Shown piece by piece: positions 1 through 8,712 of a DNA stretch of 64,000 nt. A model generated the notes under the pieces. The model saw only the letters and a list, made by a program, of their open reading frames with translations, had not been told where the DNA came from and made no database searches. The position numbers and the translations under genes are program-made. Positions within the stretch are counted from its first letter, which is position 1; every line of letters begins with the position of its first letter. This stretch comes from Candidatus Rhodoferax bjergmarkensis (GTDB lineage Bacteria > Pseudomonadota > Gammaproteobacteria > Burkholderiales > Burkholderiaceae_C), in the NCBI GenBank assembly GCA_016708345.1, contig JADJFX010000009.1, forward strand, positions 186,001 through 250,000, written 5' to 3'.

Positions 1-320
1 ATGCGCGTTGGTGCTTGCGTTTCTCGGGCTAAAACGTGGTGCTGCGCCCCGGCATGAACGGCATACGCCACCGGGGCCGATGCTGGTGCCGGATTGGGCA
101 GGGGCTTTGCGATCATTGGCCAGTAACGGGTTGCCCGCCCCAAGCCGGTTTTGTGCAGGCGCTGCTGGGCCATCAAGTCACCAAGCCAGCGCTGCAGCGT
201 TCTGCGTGTGGGTGGGTCAGGCAACTGAGCTTCAATCTGCTCCAGACTGGCACCATCAACCGTGCGCGCCACGGCATCCACCACCTGTTGGTATTGTGTC
301 GTCGGAATCGGTTTGGCCAT
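1..320 (-). CDS. Winged-helix protein, N-terminal part (likely Fic-family or related regulator), runs off the left edge
   Basis: An open frame starts at the ATG on the minus strand at 320 and stays open to the window edge (about 106 residues visible). It begins MAKPIPTTQYQQVVDAVART. The stretch up to residue ~65 reads as a small winged helix, with a TRRTLQRW recognition helix and a GRATRYW wing, followed by an Ala/Pro-rich linker. I recall this N-terminal module from Fic-type and other regulator proteins of Comamonadaceae, but the catalytic part lies outside the window, so the assignment is inferred. The start is chosen because it sits just downstream of a cluster of GTCGC/GCGAC half-sites that could be its own operator. 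Confidence 0.6.
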   Translation of the reverse strand, partial: MAKPIPTTQYQQVVDAVARTVDGASLEQIEAQLPDPPTRRTLQRWLGDLMAQQRLHKTGLGRATRYWPMIAKPLPNPAPASAPVAYAVHAGAQHHVLARETQAPTR

Positions 321-327
321 GGTTTGA

Positions 328-404
328 TGTCGCGATATGGTTATTTGCGACATTTTATAGGTTTAAAGTCGCTTTTGCGATTATCGCGACACAAATTATG
401 TCGC
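328..404. promoter_or_regulatory. Cluster of GTCGC/GCGAC half-sites upstream of the partial winged-helix gene
   Basis: Five half-sites lie within 77 bp: TGTCGC at 328-333, GCGACA at 347-352, GTCGC at 368-372, GCGACA at 386-391 and TGTCGC at 399-404. They form two inverted pairs immediately before the start codon at 320. An operator for autoregulation by the downstream winged-helix protein is an inference. Confidence 0.35.
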
Positions 405-506
405 GCAAGTTTTGCCGACATTAAGTGGCATCTGGTTTTGAACGAGGCCAGAATGAACTGAGCCGATCCATACCCTCCCGGCGGCCAGATTGTGCCTATT
501 TCTTAT

Positions 507-560
507 GATCAAATTGGCTGCTAGCGCACGTTAAACGTGCGCTAGCAACTATCAAAATAA
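507..560 (-). repeat. Dispersed ~60 bp repeat, copy 1
   Basis: Reverse-strand copy of the window-wide repeat family (AT-rich start, then a GC-rich hairpin, then GCCAATTTG). Here the hairpin arms GCTAGCGCACGT and ACGTGCGCTAGC are perfect. Apart from this repeat, I see nothing in the ~420 bp between the two flanking genes. Confidence 0.6.
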
Positions 561-740
561 GTAATTTGTTGCTTCCACAGAGCCTGCCACGCCCGGTATT
601 CGCTGGGGTTACCGGAAACTACTTGGCCACAAGTTCTGCCGACAGCGATCTTTGAGCTTCGGGTGTTGACACCGGCAGCATGCTGCTGACCACTGTCAGT
701 CGCGTGAAATGCGCAAACTTAAGGTCGGTCTCTTGCGCAG

Positions 741-1728
741 TCACGTCTCGTTGTGCCTGTCGACCAGCGCCTCAATCGTCACACGTCGCTGATCTGATCG
801 GAAGCCACCCAGTTCATGCAGATTGGCAACAAGAAACTGTTCTGCATCCAGCACATCCAGGCGATCCGCAATACCTTGGGCCGTCGCAAAAGCGTCTGCG
901 GCGGCAAGCATGTCATACACGGTAACAATGATGGGGTGGCGACCCGCTGACAAATTCGCGGCGCACTTTCTCACAACGGCCTCGCCAGGCATCGTTGTTA
1001 CGTGCAATGAGGCATTGCCGATTTCAAAATCGCCAGAGCGACCAGTAGGACCATCTGCAACGGAAAACCCGTTGTGTTCAAAGACAACGTCCGGCAACGC
1101 CAATGACAATTTGGCACCAATCAAGTGTTGGAGCATGGCCCCGACAAACATGGTTCCCGCTCCTTCGTCCTGCCGCTTTCTGGCTTGCGCCAATAAATCA
1201 CGCAAAACAGATCGCAGGGACTTACCGGTTTCAAACCTCAGTGCGAAGGGCTTGGCATTGAAAAAGTACTTTGCCTGCTCAACCCACCACGCCTCGATGG
1301 CCGAAGTGTCGGCATTGCCAGCGATATGTAATTCATTGAGAAAGTTCAAGAAGTTACGGATATTGCCCAAGCTGCCTCGGCTTGTCCGTCCTCCCTCTTC
1401 AGCCAAAACGCGTGTAATGCCGTAGTCCGCCAAAATTGCCTGCACTGAGCCTTTACCGAGACCTTTAACTTGCCTTCGCCTTCTGTCGTAATTCCCCCTT
1501 CAACGCGTCGAACGGCAGGCCAGTGCGTCTAGCCAGTCGGGATGCGTAAATCATGGTGGCAATTTGCCCTTTGCCAGTTATCCCGCTTTGGGTCTTGTAG
1601 GTCAAAAGCGCCGCGCCAAGAGAAGCCCCCGGCAATATTCCGGGCAGCAACTCGGACGCCGGTGGCGTACGTGGTGCGCGCCATTTACGCGGCTTTCGCC
1701 AAAGGCAACACGGCGCGATTGACTTCAA
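741..1728 (-). pseudogene. DUF4928 family protein (methyltransferase-associated), frameshifted
   Basis: Two fragments in different frames make up one DUF4928-like protein. The N-terminal piece (about 1728-1465) contains GITGKGQIATMIYASRL and ends at a stop; the rest continues in another frame as GLGKGSVQAILADYGITR and runs to 741, including EEGGRTSRGSLGN and HVTT. The break lies near 1470-1485. From memory, DUF4928 proteins sit next to cytosine-5 DNA methyltransferases and are presumed restriction or accessory subunits. Here the gene directly follows, and possibly overlaps, the methyltransferase remnant at 1685, as expected of one operon. The exact start is unclear because the upstream 50 codons are poorly conserved. 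Either a real pseudogene or a single-base sequence error would explain the break; decay is favoured by the state of its partner. Confidence 0.7.
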
Positions 1729-2711
1729 CTACAACGCTGAAAATGTGCTTGGCAAGATGTGACACCACTGGCACCACGACACCATCACCCGCCAAGTGGT
1801 ATGCATCGTTGTAACGCTCCGGCAACAAGTAGGAGTCTTTTAGGCCCATCAACCGTGCCGCCTCTCGTGCCGACAAGAGCCTTGAGCGGACAGTGTTTCC
1901 ATTGACGATCATGATTGTTTGACGACTGGAGCCGCCATAGGGCGTTCTAAGGCACCCAGAAACCCCATCGAAGCGAACTTCGGCTCTCTGCACCCCATTC
2001 CTTGTCCCGCCGATACAACGCGCCTACTTTGAGTCGCCCCGACTTCTGCGCTTGAATCTTTCGACGGTTCACAGGCGACATCATGTTCAGGAGTCGCTCA
2101 GTCTGCTCTTGTGAATGCCACTCGACCCCTTGCAGGACCACTTCAATGATGTCATCAAGAGTTTTGTGGGTTACCTTCGGCATCGGTGGATTCCACCATA
2201 CCCACTGATTTTCAGCTCTTTGGGAAGTTGGTTATAGGCCCTGATGATCGCCGCTGGGTGCCAGGCAGGATTGTGGGTTTCTTCAAAACGCACATCGGGT
2301 ATCTGCAATGCGGCATCGACTGCCACAATAAAAAGTCGCGGTCTCGACTGCGGTAAGAAATGAATGGCATCAATGACCATTGCACCAAGGCGGTAGCCTT
2401 GTGCCGCAACGGTGTGGATCATCGCCTCGAAATCCTTGCCGTCATGGCTGGTGATGGCCCCGTACACATTCTCCAGCGCAATCATCCGGGGCTTGCGCCC
2501 ATGCACATTCAAGTCACCCATGAGTTTCATGAAGGCCCAAAAGTCCCGCTTCTTGCACCAATCAAACCTGCCCCATTTCCGGCCAATGACAAGTCTTGGC
2601 GGAAGCCTTTTTCTCGGAAAAATCGTTAGCAAAAAGGCATTCCCAATCTTGGCCAAGACCTGCATGCGCCATTCCCCCGCCTGCGAAGAACTCATAAAAA
2701 GTCTTTTTCAT
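1685..2711 (-). pseudogene. DNA (cytosine-5-)-methyltransferase, multiply broken
   Basis: Reading the minus strand from an ATG at 2711 gives MKKTFYEFFAGGGMAHAGLG, the SAM-binding motif I of C5 methyltransferases. Later pieces in other frames give QDLSLAGNGAGLIGARSGTF (just after motif IV), RMIALENVYGAI (motif VI, ENV), QSRPRLFIVAVD (motif VIII), WVWWNPPMPKVTHKTLDD, and a C-terminal RLMGLKDSYLLPERYNDAYH and GDGVVVPVV (motifs IX-X). About 40 codons between motif I and QDLSLAGNG are missing, including the catalytic Pro-Cys. At least three more frame changes occur, near 2540 (a T run), 2215 and 2000. The enzyme cannot be functional as written. Together with the DUF4928 gene it is a dead type II-like restriction-modification module. 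Confidence 0.88.
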
Positions 2712-2902
2712 CTTCAATCCCCGTCAGATTTTCTCAATTTTTCTCAACGTGGATGCTACTCCAGCAGTCCATGGTGCAATTCGGCTGCAGTAAACGGATT
2801 TGGCATTGAATTCAAACGTGATGTTCAGCTTGACCCAGTCGGGCAGAACTGACCCGTCAGGCAAAATCAAAACCTGTCACCACCCGCCCATCTCAACCCG
2901 CC

Positions 2903-5478
2903 ATGTCAACCTCCCCCAAATCCGCCAACCACAAACCCGCACCGAGAAAAGCCAAGGTCAGCAAACCGACCAAGTCTGCCGCCAAGTCTCCAGCTGCAGC
3001 GCGCCTGTCGCGCACGCGTCGCCCGCCGGAGCTGGAGGTGGCCGACTGGCAGGCGGGGCTGCGCCGCCAGTTTGGCCGCGAGCAGAATTTTGGTCTGAAA
3101 AACTTGGGGGGAGAGCCGGTGTTTTCGGACTTTCGGGTGAGCAACCCGGCCAGCGGCACGCACTACCGGGTGGCGATTCGCGGGCAGGCACTGGGGCAAA
3201 ACTTTGCAGCTGCCCCGATTTCGCCACCAACGATCTGGGCACCTGCAAACACATCGAGTTCACGCTCGCAAAACTGCTGACCAAGCGCGGCGGCAAGGTG
3301 GCACTGAAAAACGGCTTTGCGCCCACCACAGCGAAATCTGGCTGGACTACGCAGGCCAGCGTTGCTTGCGTTTTCGCGCTGGCACCGATTCCCCAGCAGC
3401 CTGCTGCCCAAGGCCAAAGCGCTGTTTGATGCCAATGCCAACTGGGCGCTGCGCGCGGAGCAACTCAACCAGCTGGAGCAGCTTTTGCAGGCCGCGCAGG
3501 CTGCAGGCCATGAACTGCGCTGTTACGACGACGCGTGGCAGTTCGTCGCCCAAATCCGCGACGGTGAACGCCGCCACGCGGCGCTGGTCAAGGCCTACCC
3601 CAAAGGCATTGCCGACAAAGCCCTGAACAAGTTGCTCAAGGTCCCGCTCTATCCCTACCAGCGCGAAGGTGCCCTGTTTGCCGCGCGCCGGGCGCTGCCT
3701 GATTGGCGACGAAATGGGGCTGGGCAAAACGGTGCAGGCGATTGCGGCGGCCGAGCTGTTTGCGCGCCACTTTGGCGTGCAGCGCGTGCTGGTGGTGTGT
3801 CCAACCTCGCTCAAGCACCAGTGGAAAAACGAGTTTGCCCGTTTTGCCGAGCGCGAGGTGCAGGTGATCCATGGCCTTCGCACGGCACGCCAGTTGCAAT
3901 ACGCCACGGAGTCGTTCTGCAAAATCACCAACTACGAAACGCTGGAGCGTGACGCCGACCTGATTGCCGCCTGGGCCCCCGAGCTGGTGATTGCCGACGA
4001 GGCGCAGCGCATCAAAAACTGGAACACCATTGCCGCGCGCGCCCTCAAGCGCATCAGCCCCTACGCCATCGTGCTCACGGGCACGCCGCTGGAAAACCGG
4101 CTCGAAGAGCTGATCTCCATCATCCAGTTTGTGGACCAGCACCGGCTGGGCCCGACCTGGCGCATGCTGGACGAGCACCAGATGCGCGACGAGGTGGGCC
4201 GCGTGGTGGGCTACCGCGCGCTGGACCGCATTGGCCAGACGCTGGCACCGGTGATGCTGCGCAGGCGCAAGGCCGAGGTGCTGACGCAGTTGCCCGAGCG
4301 GGTGGACAAACGCATTTTTGTACCCCTCACGCCCGAGCAGCGCCTGCACCATGACGAAAATCACGACATCGTCAAGCGCATCGTCTCGCGCTGGCGCAAG
4401 ACCGGTTACCTGTCCGACACCGACCAGCGCCGCCTGCTGCGCCCTGCAAAACATGCGCATGGCCTGCAACAGCACCTTTTTGCTCGACCACGAAACTGAC
4501 CACGGCCACAAGGTGGACGAGCTGGTGACGCTGTTGCAGGAGCTGTTTGAAGACCCCAACGCCAAGGCCGTGGTGTTCAGCCAGTGGCTGGGCACGCATG
4601 AGCTGATCCAGCGCCGCCCGGGCACGGGTGCAGGGCAGAACCCGTGGGGCCATGTGCTGTTCTGCGGCAGTGTGCCGGGCGAACAGCGGGGTGCGCTGGT
4701 GGCGCTTTCACAGCGACCCCGATTGCCGCCTGTTTTGTCCACTGACGCCGGGGGCGTGGGCCTGAACCTGCAGCACGCGGCCGCCGTGGTGGTCAACATG
4801 GATTTGCCGTGGAACCCGGCGGTGCTGGAGCAGCGCATTGGCCGCGTACACCGCATGGGCCAGTCGCGCGGGGTGCAGGTGGTCAATTTTGTCGGCCAGG
4901 GCAGCATCGAGGAAGGCATTTTGTCGGTGCTGGCGTTCAAAAAATCGCTGTTCGCCGGGGTGCTCGATGGCGGCGAGCACGAGGTGTTCATGCAGGGCAC
5001 TCGTTTGTCCAAGTTCATGGAAAGCGTGGAACAGGTGGCGGGTGCGGTGGGGCAGGCTGATTTCCAGGGCGACGAGGAGGCGGTAGTCGCTGTAGTGCCC
5101 GATGCCGCACCCGATACCCCGGTCGCCACCGCTGCCACCGATGCCAACGCGGCCGTAATCCAAGCTGACCCCGCAGCGCACATGCCGACCACGGCAGCGA
5201 CCGATGCCGGTACTGCGTCGGCACCCATCCCAGCCACAACTCCAACATCTATGCCCACCGCCGCCGATCCTTGGGCGGCTTTGTTGGAAGTGGGTGCCGC
5301 CCTGTTGCAAGGCCTGGCCGCCAGTCGCAACGCCCCCAGCCCCAATGGCCGAAGCGCCGCTTCACCCATTGCCATCGAACGCGACCCGGTCACCGGCCAA
5401 GCCAGCGTTCGCCTGCCCCTGCCCGACCCGGCGGTGCTGCAGAAGCTGGCCAAAGCGCTGGAGCCGTGGCTGCGCTAG
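2903..5478 (+). pseudogene. SWIM-domain SNF2 family helicase, multiply frameshifted
   Basis: All parts of one SNF2/RapA-like ATPase of about 850 residues can be read by switching frames. After a basic Lys/Ala-rich N terminus comes the SWIM zinc-finger signature CSCPDFATNDLGTCKH (near 3205-3255). The helicase motifs follow: DEMGLGKT (I, ~3715), VIADEAQRIKN (II, ~3990), LTGTPLENRLEEL (III, ~4075), STDAGGVGLNLQ (V, ~4740) and QRIGRVHRMGQ (VI, ~4830). The C terminus is Ala/Pro/Thr-rich and ends in a conserved-looking EPWLR. Frame changes occur near 3195, 3320, 3400, 3690, 4440, 4695 and 4725; several are a single base missing from a homopolymer. Known SNF2-SWIM proteins are ATP-dependent DNA translocases of unclear bacterial role. 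I read it as a pseudogene, though sequence error could contribute. Confidence 0.82.
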
Positions 5479-5494
5479 GTCGTTGCAGCGTCAA

Positions 5495-5552
5495 AATGCT
5501 ATTAAATAAAGAGCTGTCTGCGCAGGCTTTATAAGTGCTGGAGGCGGTTTTA
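5495..5552 (+). repeat. Dispersed ~60 bp repeat, copy 2
   Basis: Divergent copy (GCTATTAAATAAAGAGCTG then TGCGCAGGC and GTGCTGGAGGC) starting about 17 bp after the SNF2 stop codon and in the same orientation as that gene. Confidence 0.6.
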
Positions 5553-5722
5553 GGTTTTAGGTGTCAATGTTTGAAGATCACCTTTGATCAATTGAAATCG
5601 CGATCTACAGCCGCTTCGCAGCGGTTGCGGTCATAGGATTTGCCGTCGTGAATGACTCTTGCAGGCCATGACCGGTCATACAGATTTCCAGTCAGCGGTC
5701 ATTAAAACCCAGTGAATTCGCT

Positions 5723-5809
5723 CCTCAACGTCGGAGCTGACCGGAACGCAAAACTTGCGGCGAAACCGCATCTCGCGGTTGCGTTTCCGCGTCAAGCGAC
5801 TTGTTGGGC
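5723..5809 (-). other. Integron attC recombination site (minus orientation)
   Basis: On the minus strand the 87 bp begin with GCCCAAC, a perfect RYYYAAC inverse core, and end at GTTGAGG, one mismatch to the GTTRRRY core. Between them the outer arms GTCGCTTGACGCGGAAACGC and GCGTTCCGGTCAGCTCCGAC pair with a few bulged bases, as in folded attC. It follows the minus-strand gene at 5895-6260, which would make that gene its cassette ORF. Confidence 0.6.
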
Positions 5810-5894
5810 GAAGCTCGGCGACCGGGTCGGGTGGTGTTTTAGCGAACCTGCCAAGCGGAGTGCAGCCACGCAAGAAATAGATTGATCATTACCT

Positions 5895-6260
5895 TCAGAG
5901 GAATAGGCTCCAGCGGCGGCAGTACCCACCGTTATCAGCACAGGCATCGAATATCGCCATAACTCCAAAGAGAGCTAGCCAGAGTGTGGCAAAAATATCA
6001 ACAAAGCTCAAGAAAGGTCTTGGCTTCTCACTGGATTCGATTGCTGCGGCTGAAGCAAGTCCTGCGAGGCTGACCACCAAGCTGAACAACAAAATAAGGA
6101 TCTTGAAGACCAGCTCCCCAAAACCATTCGGGCCGTCGCTTCTAATAATGAAGGCGTCTCGGCATATAACCACAAGCATCACCAGGTTGAGCAGGGTCCT
6201 GAGTACTGGGTTACTGATGCGCTGTTGCTGTGTCGGTGGTTCAGGATTTGCTGGGTCCAT
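5895..6260 (-). CDS. Small membrane protein, probable integron cassette ORF
   Basis: 121 residues starting MDPANPEPPTQQQRI. After a hydrophilic N terminus come three hydrophobic segments, around residues 22-36 (LLNLVMLVVI), 50-72 (LVFKILILLFSLVVSLAGLA) and 87-104 (IFATLWLALFGVMAIF), and a Cys-containing tail. I do not recognise a family. The ORF is followed at 5809 on the same strand by an 87 bp attC-like site, which is the layout of an integron gene cassette. No clear Shine-Dalgarno sequence precedes the ATG. Upstream it abuts the 152 bp repeated element at 6309. The function is unknown. Confidence 0.5.
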   Translation of the reverse strand: MDPANPEPPTQQQRISNPVLRTLLNLVMLVVICRDAFIIRSDGPNGFGELVFKILILLFSLVVSLAGLASAAAIESSEKPRPFLSFVDIFATLWLALFGVMAIFDACADNGGYCRRWSLFL

Positions 6261-6308
6261 GAGTGCGCTTAGCCAGATTATTGGTCGCGTGAATTTGGTT
6301 TGAGTATG

Positions 6309-6374
6309 TCAACGTAATGTCCAGAGCGCCCAAAAGTGCTCGATAAACGAACCGATGCTCGATATTCTGGTCAT
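6309..6374 (-). CDS. Micro-ORF in the repeated element (21 residues)
   Basis: Codes for MTRISSIGSFIEHFWALWTLR after a possible ribosome site (CAGGGGGA, 5 bases before the ATG). The other copy encodes MTRISSVGRFIEHLLVLGTLR with the same length and stop. The frame is open upstream in both copies for at least 28 further codons, so a longer protein is also possible. Whether either is translated is unknown. Confidence 0.35.
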   Translation of the reverse strand: MTRISSIGSFIEHFWALWTLR

Positions 6375-6460
6375 CAAGTCCCCCTGAAAGTGGCTTGCAG
6401 CCTCACTTTGACTGTTTTTCGACTTTGTTAAATCGATATTGATATTCTGGCAGACCCGGC
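6309..6460 (-). repeat. 152 bp inverted-repeat element, left copy
   Basis: This is the reverse complement of 11482-11633: both copies are exactly 152 bp and differ at about 14 positions (about 91% identity, no indels). Similarity starts at GCCGGGTCTGCCAGAATATC and stops at GTTGA, the stop codon of a 21-residue micro-ORF. It lies 48 bp upstream of the cassette-like membrane gene. The adjoining 6461-6891 holds no gene I can support. Confidence 0.8.
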
Positions 6461-6891
6461 GAGGCCCTTGGATGCTCACAGACCAAATGGGACTCAAATT
6501 GGAAGACCCAGCCCAATGTCCGGTATCGCTGCGGACTTGACTTACGGCTGTGCAACGTGAATGACAACAACCAGTCTGTAGGAGTCGGTGGCCTTGGAAA
6601 TCCGCATGTTTTCCCCTCTGTACCCGCATCAGGCCCATACCGGCAGCAGTTTGAGATTTGCGTCCTCCAGACCGGACGTTGGCTATGAGTTAACCCGGGG
6701 CAACCCATCAGATCCTTCAAGTAAAACTGCATGCAAAATCAGCTTCTAGCCCTTACAGGAGAAGCGCAAGAAGCTATAACAAACGTAGCACTTCCGCGCC
6801 TATTTACTGCGGTTCTTGCCCTGAATATGATGGTCAAGTTTATATTTGCGCTACCATTTGATGGCACAAATATTCAACCAGTGGGGCAAGC

Positions 6892-7218
6892 ATGGAAACA
6901 TTTTCAATCCGGGATTTGCGTGAGCGCACGGGGGACTTGGTGCGTACGGCCGAGGCGGGGCAGTTGTCGGTTGTGGCCAAACACGGGCAACCGGTGTTTG
7001 TGGCGGTGCCTTTTGACCAGGCGTTGCTGGAACAGGGCGTGGGCGTGGATCTGGCCATCAAACTCTATGACGACGGAACCATCTCGCTAGGCAAAGCCGC
7101 CAAACTGGCGGGCTTGGGGCAGGAGGCGTTCATGCAGGTGCTGGGCGCAATGGCGATTCCGGTGGTGCGTTACCCCAGCGCCGACGTCGCGGATGAAGTG
7201 CGCTCTTTTCTGGAATGA
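6892..7218 (+). CDS. Antitoxin with Phd/YefM-type N terminus and UPF0175-type C terminus
   Basis: 108 residues. The first ~50 (METFSIRDLRERTGDLVRTA, then VVAKHGQPVFVAVPF) match the Phd/YefM DNA-binding antitoxin fold; the C-terminal half (ISLGKAAKLAGLGQEAFMQV, then IPVVRYPSADVADE) matches the UPF0175 helix-turn-helix family commonly paired with DUF3368 toxins. The stop overlaps the start of the toxin gene by 4 bp (ATGA), indicating translational coupling. The expected role is to neutralise the PIN nuclease and repress the operon. No signal for another start is seen. Confidence 0.82.
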   Translation: METFSIRDLRERTGDLVRTAEAGQLSVVAKHGQPVFVAVPFDQALLEQGVGVDLAIKLYDDGTISLGKAAKLAGLGQEAFMQVLGAMAIPVVRYPSADVADEVRSFLE

Positions 7219-7709
7219 AGCGGCTGATCGTGACGGACACCGGGCCGTTGATCATTTATGCACGAACAGGAAACCTGCCAGTTTTGCGCGGCGTCGCGGA
7301 TTGCATCGTTTTGACGCAAACCGTTCTACATGAATGCACAAGGAACGCATGGCAACCCGGGGCGGCGGCGATTTTGGAGGCACTGGCCCAAGGCCACCTC
7401 ACCGTGGTGCCCGATGTGGCCACCGATGCAACCGGCAAGGCATCTTTAGCCCCCGGCGAAAAAAGTGCCATCAACTACGCACTGACCCAAGACCCGCAGC
7501 ACTGCCGATTGCTGATGGACGCGGTGCGTGGCCGCGCCGTGGCCAGGCACCTCGGGCTAGGGGTCATCGGTAGCGCAGGCCTGCTGGTGGTGGCTAAAAA
7601 GATGGGGTTGGTCGCGCAAGTTAAACCGGTGATCGAATCGTGGCAACAATCGGGGTATTGGATCGACAAGGCGGTGGTGAACAGTGTTTTGCAAGCCGCC
7701 ACAGAGTAG
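7215..7709 (+). CDS. DUF3368 PIN-like toxin
   Basis: 164 residues. The N-terminal TDTGPLIIYARTG carries the first PIN acidic residue; downstream LTQTVLHEC, PGEKSAINYA and LLMDAVRGRAVARHLGLGVI supply the remaining conserved acidic and basic positions of DUF3368. Members of this family are VapC-like PIN RNases forming type II toxin-antitoxin pairs with UPF0175 antitoxins. The gene overlaps the antitoxin by 4 bp and is immediately followed by a repeated flank (TCTTGCAAGCAAGCATG...) also found after two other genes here. It appears full length. Confidence 0.82.
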   Translation: MKRLIVTDTGPLIIYARTGNLPVLRGVADCIVLTQTVLHECTRNAWQPGAAAILEALAQGHLTVVPDVATDATGKASLAPGEKSAINYALTQDPQHCRLLMDAVRGRAVARHLGLGVIGSAGLLVVAKKMGLVAQVKPVIESWQQSGYWIDKAVVNSVLQAATE

Positions 7710-7718
7710 GTGTAGGGG

Positions 7719-7767
7719 TCTTGCAAGCAAGCATGTGACGCCAATTTCCCATCAAGGTTTACCCACA
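7719..7767 (+). repeat. Repeated 3' flank block, copy 1
   Basis: About 49 bp (TCTTGCAAGCAAGCATG ... CCAATTTCCCATCAAGG ... ACCCACA) recurring at 9971-10019 after the Fic gene, with its first ~20 bp also at 8619-8638. Each copy follows a gene 3' end, suggesting a shared rearrangement unit. Confidence 0.55.
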
Positions 7768-7983
7768 AGTTGAGGCTTGAAATATGGAATTGCCCTGACT
7801 TTCTTCTATTCAAATAAGCCGTTACCGCACGTCCCACCTGCGCATGCAGCTCCAATTTTTATAGCATTCCAAAGATTTGGATTACTTCAATCCAGTTCTC
7901 GATCATGCGTCTCATCTCCTGGCCGTCATGCACCCACCCTTCGGCTTTAGAATTTTGTGCACCACTTTGAAGGAGATATTTGA

Positions 7984-8466
7984 ATGAAACAAGCAAGTTT
8001 TTGGCTGGCTGCCTTGCTGGCAGCAGGGTTCACCGCCAGCAACGCGCAGGCAAGCACAGCGTGCCCGTTCAGTGCAGCAGACATTTCCAAGGCGCTTGGC
8101 GTACCGGTGCAAGAAGGCAGGCCGGGGCTTGAATTTTCCGCTGCCGGCATGGTGATGCGCGACTGCCGCTACGCAAGTAAAAACTTTTCGGTGATGGTGA
8201 AAACAAGCCACTACAGCAACCCCGCAGCCGCAAAAGATGCCACCAAAATGCTGGCCGGTAAATTGCGCGCAATACCCAATGACCCGGATGGTGCGGTTAT
8301 TCAGGAAGGGCAGGGCGACCTCACCGACCCGGCGGTTTTCTATGTGCGCAATGGCGTAGCAGTAGAGCTGCGCGTACTGGGCATCTATTACAAAGACCTG
8401 AAGTCAAAAGACGCCGACTTGCGGGATATGCAAACCAAATTGGCAGCAGTAAAGCGCCTGCAGTAA
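7984..8466 (+). CDS. Secreted protein of unknown function
   Basis: 160 residues with a clear signal peptide (MKQASFWLAALLAAGFTASN, cleavage likely after AQA) and a good ribosome site AAGGAGATA. The mature part has two cysteines (TACPF and RDCRY) that could form one disulphide, and a compact alpha/beta-looking body ending LAAVKRLQ. I recognise no named family. A 3' duplicate of this gene lies beyond the Fic gene (10068-10514), and a third remnant of its last codons lies at 21158-21230, so the locus has been copied repeatedly. The intergenic stretch 7768-7983 shows nothing else. Confidence 0.75.
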   Translation: MKQASFWLAALLAAGFTASNAQASTACPFSAADISKALGVPVQEGRPGLEFSAAGMVMRDCRYASKNFSVMVKTSHYSNPAAAKDATKMLAGKLRAIPNDPDGAVIQEGQGDLTDPAVFYVRNGVAVELRVLGIYYKDLKSKDADLRDMQTKLAAVKRLQ

Positions 8467-8561
8467 ACCCACTGGTTGCATGAAGGGCCCCGGCGCAGTG
8501 GCGCTCGGCCCACCACGACGGTCGACATGCCTGGGGCTTTGAGCAGCGAGCACCTGGTCAC
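8115..8561 (+). repeat. 447 bp direct repeat, left copy
   Basis: Nearly identical (roughly 97-98% by eye) to 10068-10514. It covers the 3' three quarters of the secreted-protein gene plus ~95 bp of downstream sequence (GAAGGGCCCCGGCGCAGTGG...). The two copies bracket the Fic gene. Confidence 0.88.
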
Positions 8562-8653
8562 GACGCGCAGCAGCGGGTTGCCGCTGCGCGGCGTTTGCTG
8601 CGGAAGCGGAGGGTCAAGTCTTGCAATCAAGCATTTCACCCATTGCCCATATT

Positions 8654-8679
8654 GAGTCGTATTTGTGCAAATACACCTC
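8654..8679. promoter_or_regulatory. Imperfect palindrome, upstream operator candidate of the Fic gene
   Basis: 26 bp with arms GAGTCGTATTTG and CAAATACACCTC around a 2 bp centre. It shares the half-site GAG..GTATT with the perfect palindrome that starts 33 bp further on, a centre-to-centre distance of about three helical turns. Confidence 0.6.
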
Positions 8680-8686
8680 ATTTTTT

Positions 8687-8712
8687 GAGGCGTATTGCTT
8701 ACAATACGCCTC
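8687..8712. promoter_or_regulatory. Perfect 11 bp-arm palindrome abutting the Fic start codon
   Basis: 26 bp with perfect arms GAGGCGTATTG and CAATACGCCTC and a CTTA centre, ending on the base before the ATG at 8713. The position implies repression at the promoter or a leaderless start. The Fic protein has a C-terminal winged helix, so autoregulation is a reasonable inference. Confidence 0.65.

Noticed and set aside
3636..5453. 605-residue open frame on the minus strand across the SNF2 region
   Set aside because: It is a GC-rich antisense shadow; the plus strand carries all helicase motifs and the shadow has no recognisable domain.
741..5478. A DISARM-like defence island (methyltransferase + SNF2 helicase)
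   Set aside because: The helicase is of the SWIM type with no DrmA/B/C partners, and both genes are broken; simple adjacency is a better explanation.
6461..6891. Minus-strand ORF of 109 residues and short plus-strand ORF between the left 152 bp repeat and the antitoxin
   Set aside because: Composition is Arg/Ser/Cys/Pro-rich without domain or ribosome site; no evidence of coding beyond the repeat itself.
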